Shown here: positions 61,193 to 64,000 of the stretch, in pieces
Numbering within the stretch: position 1 is the stretch's first letter
Layout of the letters: every line of letters begins with the position of its first letter
Origin: Cryptomeria japonica
Taxonomy: Eukaryota; Streptophyta; Pinopsida; Cupressales; Cupressaceae
Reading direction: 5' to 3'
Length of the DNA stretch: 64,000 nt
Assembly (NCBI RefSeq): GCF_030272615.1
Contig: NC_081410.1
Span: 228,504,915-228,568,914, forward strand
The notes under the pieces: generated by a model
The model's input: only the letters and a program-made list of their open reading frames with translations
Databases searched by the model: none
Told to the model about the DNA's origin: nothing
Translations under genes and position numbers: made by a program

Positions 61193-61997
61193 TGTTGATG
61201 TTTTATAGCTTCAGTCGGAGTAGTCTCATATGTATAAGTAATGCAAATTATTGTTGATATGAATATATACATATTAATATATGTAATAATAATAAGTTAT
61301 TATTATTATATATATGAATATTTATATATACATAATTTATATTTATCATTGTTTATACAAATTCGAATATGAGCATCATATCTATATAAGTATCAATTAT
61401 ATTGATCAAATGAAATGATCAAAATAAATCATCTCCACATTAAATAGTTCGATATATATTTATCGCTATGTATATCGACTTTAGTCGATCTCCCTTCAAA
61501 GACGATTATGAGAATCATTACTTGCAGATAATAACTAATGATTAGAAGAATCGTTAAATGCTAACAAACAATTAAGAGGAATCGTTGTTTGATTGTCAAC
61601 CGAATAACAAACGATTAGGAGAATCGTTGTCTTGCATGATCTTCGGTATAGAGACATCTCAATGAAGAGACATGTCTCCACGTATGTGGAGGCATGTCTA
61701 TTCATCGACATGTCTCTACGTACGTAGAGGCATGTCTGTCCATTGACATGCCTATACCATAAGGTATATATCATGGTGCAGTTTGATTTTAATAGGCAAG
61801 TGCAGTAATCGAAAGTGCAAGCCTTTAGATATCGATCTTCTTCATTCAACAGACTCAAATATATTATGCATTAAGTTGTGTTCCCTTCACATGTGTAGCA
61901 ACCTGCACTCAAGAGTTCATTGTCATATAGTTTAGTGAGAACCAAGTATTGAAAAAAAAAAACTACTCACATATCTGATCTGATCCAAACTTTAACA
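61193..61997 (+). repeat. 3' LTR of copia-2
   Basis: Aligns with 52045-52855 along its whole length, including the inverted AACGATT pairs and the ACGT palindromes. Preceded by the purine-rich GCTAAGAGGGAG and followed by AGCAT (61998-62002). Confidence 0.95.
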
Positions 61998-62002
61998 AGC
62001 AT

Positions 62003-62797
62003 CTGCCATTTTAACTTCTCCAACATAGGCGAAAATATCTAAATTCTTCCTCCATACTTAATCAATAGTGTTCATTCCATGTTGATACCATACTGGTTTA
62101 TCTGGAACAAAAACCCTAACTTGGATTTCCACTTTGATTTTTGCACTTGGAGACCTCATTTTCGAAATCTGAGAACATGGGCATTGATAATATGGCTGGT
62201 TTGTATTTTTCTTTTTACCCTTAAAGACATAATTTTCAAAATTTGAGAACATGGGTAGTAATAATTTGGCATGGGGATCAAAACCCTAATTCTAGAAAAA
62301 ATAAAAAATTTCAAACCCTTGCTTTTTTATGCTTAGAAGCAAAATTTCTTGAATCTGAAAACATGGGCAGGATTAATATGACCTAAAGAACAAAACCCTA
62401 ATCTCAGAAAAAAACAAGAAATTCGAAGCCTTGCTTTTTACATCTAGAGGCAAGATTTTCAAATTTCGACAAAATGGGTAGTAATAAAATAACTCGAGGA
62501 ACAAAACCCATATGCCACTTTCAAAAAAGCAGAAATTTCTAAAAATAGCAAGTTGTCAGAAATGACTCAAAGCAATTACGATCCTCGTCCTTTGGACCTT
62601 CTGAGCACTTTGGCAACACTCAAATGCAATTCTGAGCAAGATTTTTCAATTTGACTCAGGATGACCTCAAAACTCTAACTCTTAAACTCTCTCAAAATGA
62701 AGATTTATTAAAATGCAGAGCTAGGACAAAAGCCTAAAAAGCAAAAAACAAGGGGTCCCCATCTACGATGGGGCGATGTGTGAATTAGGTCACAACA
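62003..62797. repeat. Right end of the pol-less LTR element, with a diverged tandem repeat
   Basis: From about 62080 to 62530 a unit of roughly 110-130 bases recurs four times in diverged form, recognisable by GAACATGGGcAgTaATAAT followed by CAAAACCCTAA. The last 100 bases read, on the minus strand, TGTTGTGACCTAATTCACAC with GATGGGGACCCC soon after. This is the style of many plant LTR starts. No gene. Confidence 0.6.
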
Positions 62798-62802
62798 AGA
62801 CC
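62798..62802. other. Target duplication (AGACC), right copy
   Basis: Pairs with GGACC at 44857-44861, one mismatch. Confidence 0.7.
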
Positions 62803-64000
62803 TAGAGGAAGTGAAGGCTATCCTCGAATGGTCTACTCCAAGGAGCGCTACTGAGGTGAGATGTTTTCATGGTTTGGCTAGTTTTTACAGAAAGTTTATC
62901 AAAAATTTCAGTAGTATCTGTGGACCCCTAACTGAAATAATGAGGGGATAAAAAAGAGTTTAAGTGGACTGCAGGAGCAGCAAAAAGTTTTGATCTATTG
63001 AAAAGAAAAGTTATAGAGTGACTCGTTTTAGCACTTTTAGATTTTAACAAGGTATTTCATGTAGATTGTGATGCTAGTGGCAATGCCATTGGAGCTGTTT
63101 TGAGGAAGGAAGGAAAACCCATTGCTTATTTTAGTGAAAAGTTGAATGATGCCAAAAGAAAATATTCAGTTTATGATCAGGAGTTTTATGCTATACTTCA
63201 GGCATTGAGAAAGTGGAGACACTATCTTTTGCCTAAAGAGTTTGTCTTATTTATTGATTATCAAGCTTTACAATATTTGAATAGTTAGGGAAAGTTGAAT
63301 CAAAGACATTTAAAATGGGTCAAGTTTTTGCAGAGTTACACTTTTGTTTTGAAGCATAGGAGTGAAAAGTCTAACAGGGTTGTAGATGCCTTAAGTAGAA
63401 CACAAAATTTGTTGACAAAGATGCAGATCAAAGTTGTCTCCATAGTCTTCCTAAGACCATTGTTAGTGATTGGGACAAGAAGTTCATGAGTACATTTTGG
63501 CAAGAGTTATTCCGACTTACAGGCACAAAATTGACTCCTAGTACTAGTTACCACCCCCAGACAGATGGAAAAATAGAGGTAGTCAACAAATGGATTGAGG
63601 GGTACATACGTAACTATGTTTCAGGACAATAGAGAGCATGGGTACATTGGTTATATCTAGGAGAGTACTACTACAACACTACAAACCATATGTCTATTGA
63701 CATGACTCCATTCTGTGCCTTATATGGATATGATGCTTTGTCCTTCGTAGATTTGGCACTAGGAGACAGTAGAGCGCCTTTGGCTCAGGATTGGCTTTAG
63801 GAAAGTCAAGACATCCTTAAGACGCTTAAGGATAACATACAACATGCATAGAATCAGAAAAAGGTATACGTTGATCGACACAAGGTTGAGAGGAATTTTG
63901 AGATTGGTGATATCTGATATGGTATTTTGCGTCTACAACCCCACCGACAAAGCGCTCTTAAAAAAAGTGGAGTAGAAAAGCTCAAACCCCACTTCTATGG
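62798..64000 (+). pseudogene. Ty3/gypsy RT end-RNase H-integrase (continues past window)
   Basis: Downstream part of the gypsy polyprotein begun at 41019. It opens in phase with the RT at 44861 (LEEVKAILEWSTPRSATEV, FHGLASFYRKFIKNFSS). The RNase H section has [13 protein letters not shown] and [27 protein letters not shown] (63061-63200), followed by HLKWVKFLQSYTFVLKHRSEKSNRVVDALSR. Integrase starts only at its second catalytic Asp (TIVSDWDKKF, about 63451), with YHPQTDGKIEVVNK (about 63550). The zinc-binding N-terminus and first Asp of integrase are missing, so about 300-400 bases were deleted after the RNase H end. Stops at about 62952, 63286 and 63633. The 3' LTR lies outside. Confidence 0.9.

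Larger units (their letters stand above)
52045..61997 (+). mobile_element. Complete Ty1/copia element, copia-2, with nested hAT
   Basis: The element has two LTRs of 811 and 805 bases with TG...CA ends, a primer binding site, gag-pol in copia order, a polypurine tract (GCTAAGAGGGAG just before 61193) and the AGCAT target duplication. The hAT element at 57661-61030 sits between the RNase H end and the 3' LTR; without it the element is about 6.6 kb, a usual copia length apart from a 364-base internal duplication. LTRs differ by about 30 substitutions counted by eye, mostly transitions, so insertion is moderately old and younger than the surrounding elements. Confidence 0.95.
44862..62797 (-). 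mobile_element. Large LTR-type insertion without visible pol (host of copia-2)
   Basis: The insert starts TGTTGGTGTC and ends GGTCACAACA, i.e. TG...CA with short inverted ends, and is flanked by a 5-bp duplication with one mismatch. Without the nested copia-2 (52045-61997) it is about 8 kb. Its main gene (45819-49157) and two promoter-like TATA boxes (complement of 45665-45685 and 49533-49542) are on the minus strand, so the element is read right to left. I could not align a left LTR with a right LTR by eye. They may be very diverged, partly deleted, or the block may be composite. No RT, integrase or protease motifs are visible, pointing to a non-autonomous element. Confidence 0.6.

Noticed and set aside
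62080..62540. Telomere-like CCCTAA strings
   Set aside because: AAAACCCTAA occurs singly within a diverged unit of about 120 bases, not as tandem CCCTAAA repeats.

Overview
The window looks like a transposon-dense stretch of a large plant nuclear genome. It holds Ty1/copia and Ty3/gypsy LTR retrotransposons primed by initiator tRNA-Met, plant-type L1 LINEs (DUF4283 ORF1 and a C-terminal RNase H), plant hAT transposons, satellites and AT-rich filler. A gymnosperm is plausible, but that is inference. There is no prokaryotic operon, tRNA/rRNA gene or CRISPR array. The only convincing ordinary host-gene sequence is a pair of spliced exons on the minus strand at 37.46-38.56 kb. Nearly every coding region is broken by stops and frameshifts, so most genes are annotated as pseudogenes.

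Layout. 1-5.37 kb: decayed Ty1/copia element (copia-1) with the end of its 5' LTR, PBS, gag-pol, PPT and a cut-off 3' LTR. 5.6-17.0 kb: a palindromic satellite (about 99-bp monomer, NdeI-type CATATG cores) split by an insertion at 9275-14974. That insertion has TG...CA ends and a 5-bp target duplication, and it is itself split by a 5'-truncated LINE at 11780-13566 with a poly(A) tail and a target duplication. 17.1-17.7 kb: CT microsatellite. 18.0-20.95 kb: degenerate DDE-type transposase-like gene. 21.7-25.6 kb: a second array related to the first. 25.6-27.4 kb: GA-rich then CT-rich tracts forming a large inverted repeat. 29.3-31.8 kb: minus-strand LINE lacking most of its endonuclease. 31.8-37.4 kb: AT-rich and CT-rich sequence with local tandem repeats. 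37.46-38.56 kb: host exons. 39.4-40.2 kb: hAT fragment.

From 40.25 kb to the window end lies one Ty3/gypsy element opened by successive insertions. A 1.4-kb non-autonomous hAT-like element (42513-43919) has an 8-bp target duplication. An LTR-type insertion of 17.9 kb (44862-62797) interrupts the RT reading frame, which resumes in phase at 62.80 kb. The 17.9-kb insertion carries an unrecognised long minus-strand gene (45819-49157) and no visible pol. It was itself hit by a complete Ty1/copia element (copia-2, 52045-61997; both LTRs, AGCAT duplication). Copia-2 was in turn hit by a nearly intact autonomous hAT element (57661-61030; 8-bp duplication ATGCTAGT). The order of events is therefore readable: gypsy, then the pol-less LTR element, then copia-2, then hAT.

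The parts do not form a cooperating system; they record successive insertions. The least familiar items are the self-complementary satellite with two similarly built array edges flanking a transposase relic, and the pol-less LTR element with its spliced, unrecognised gene of about 1,100 codons.
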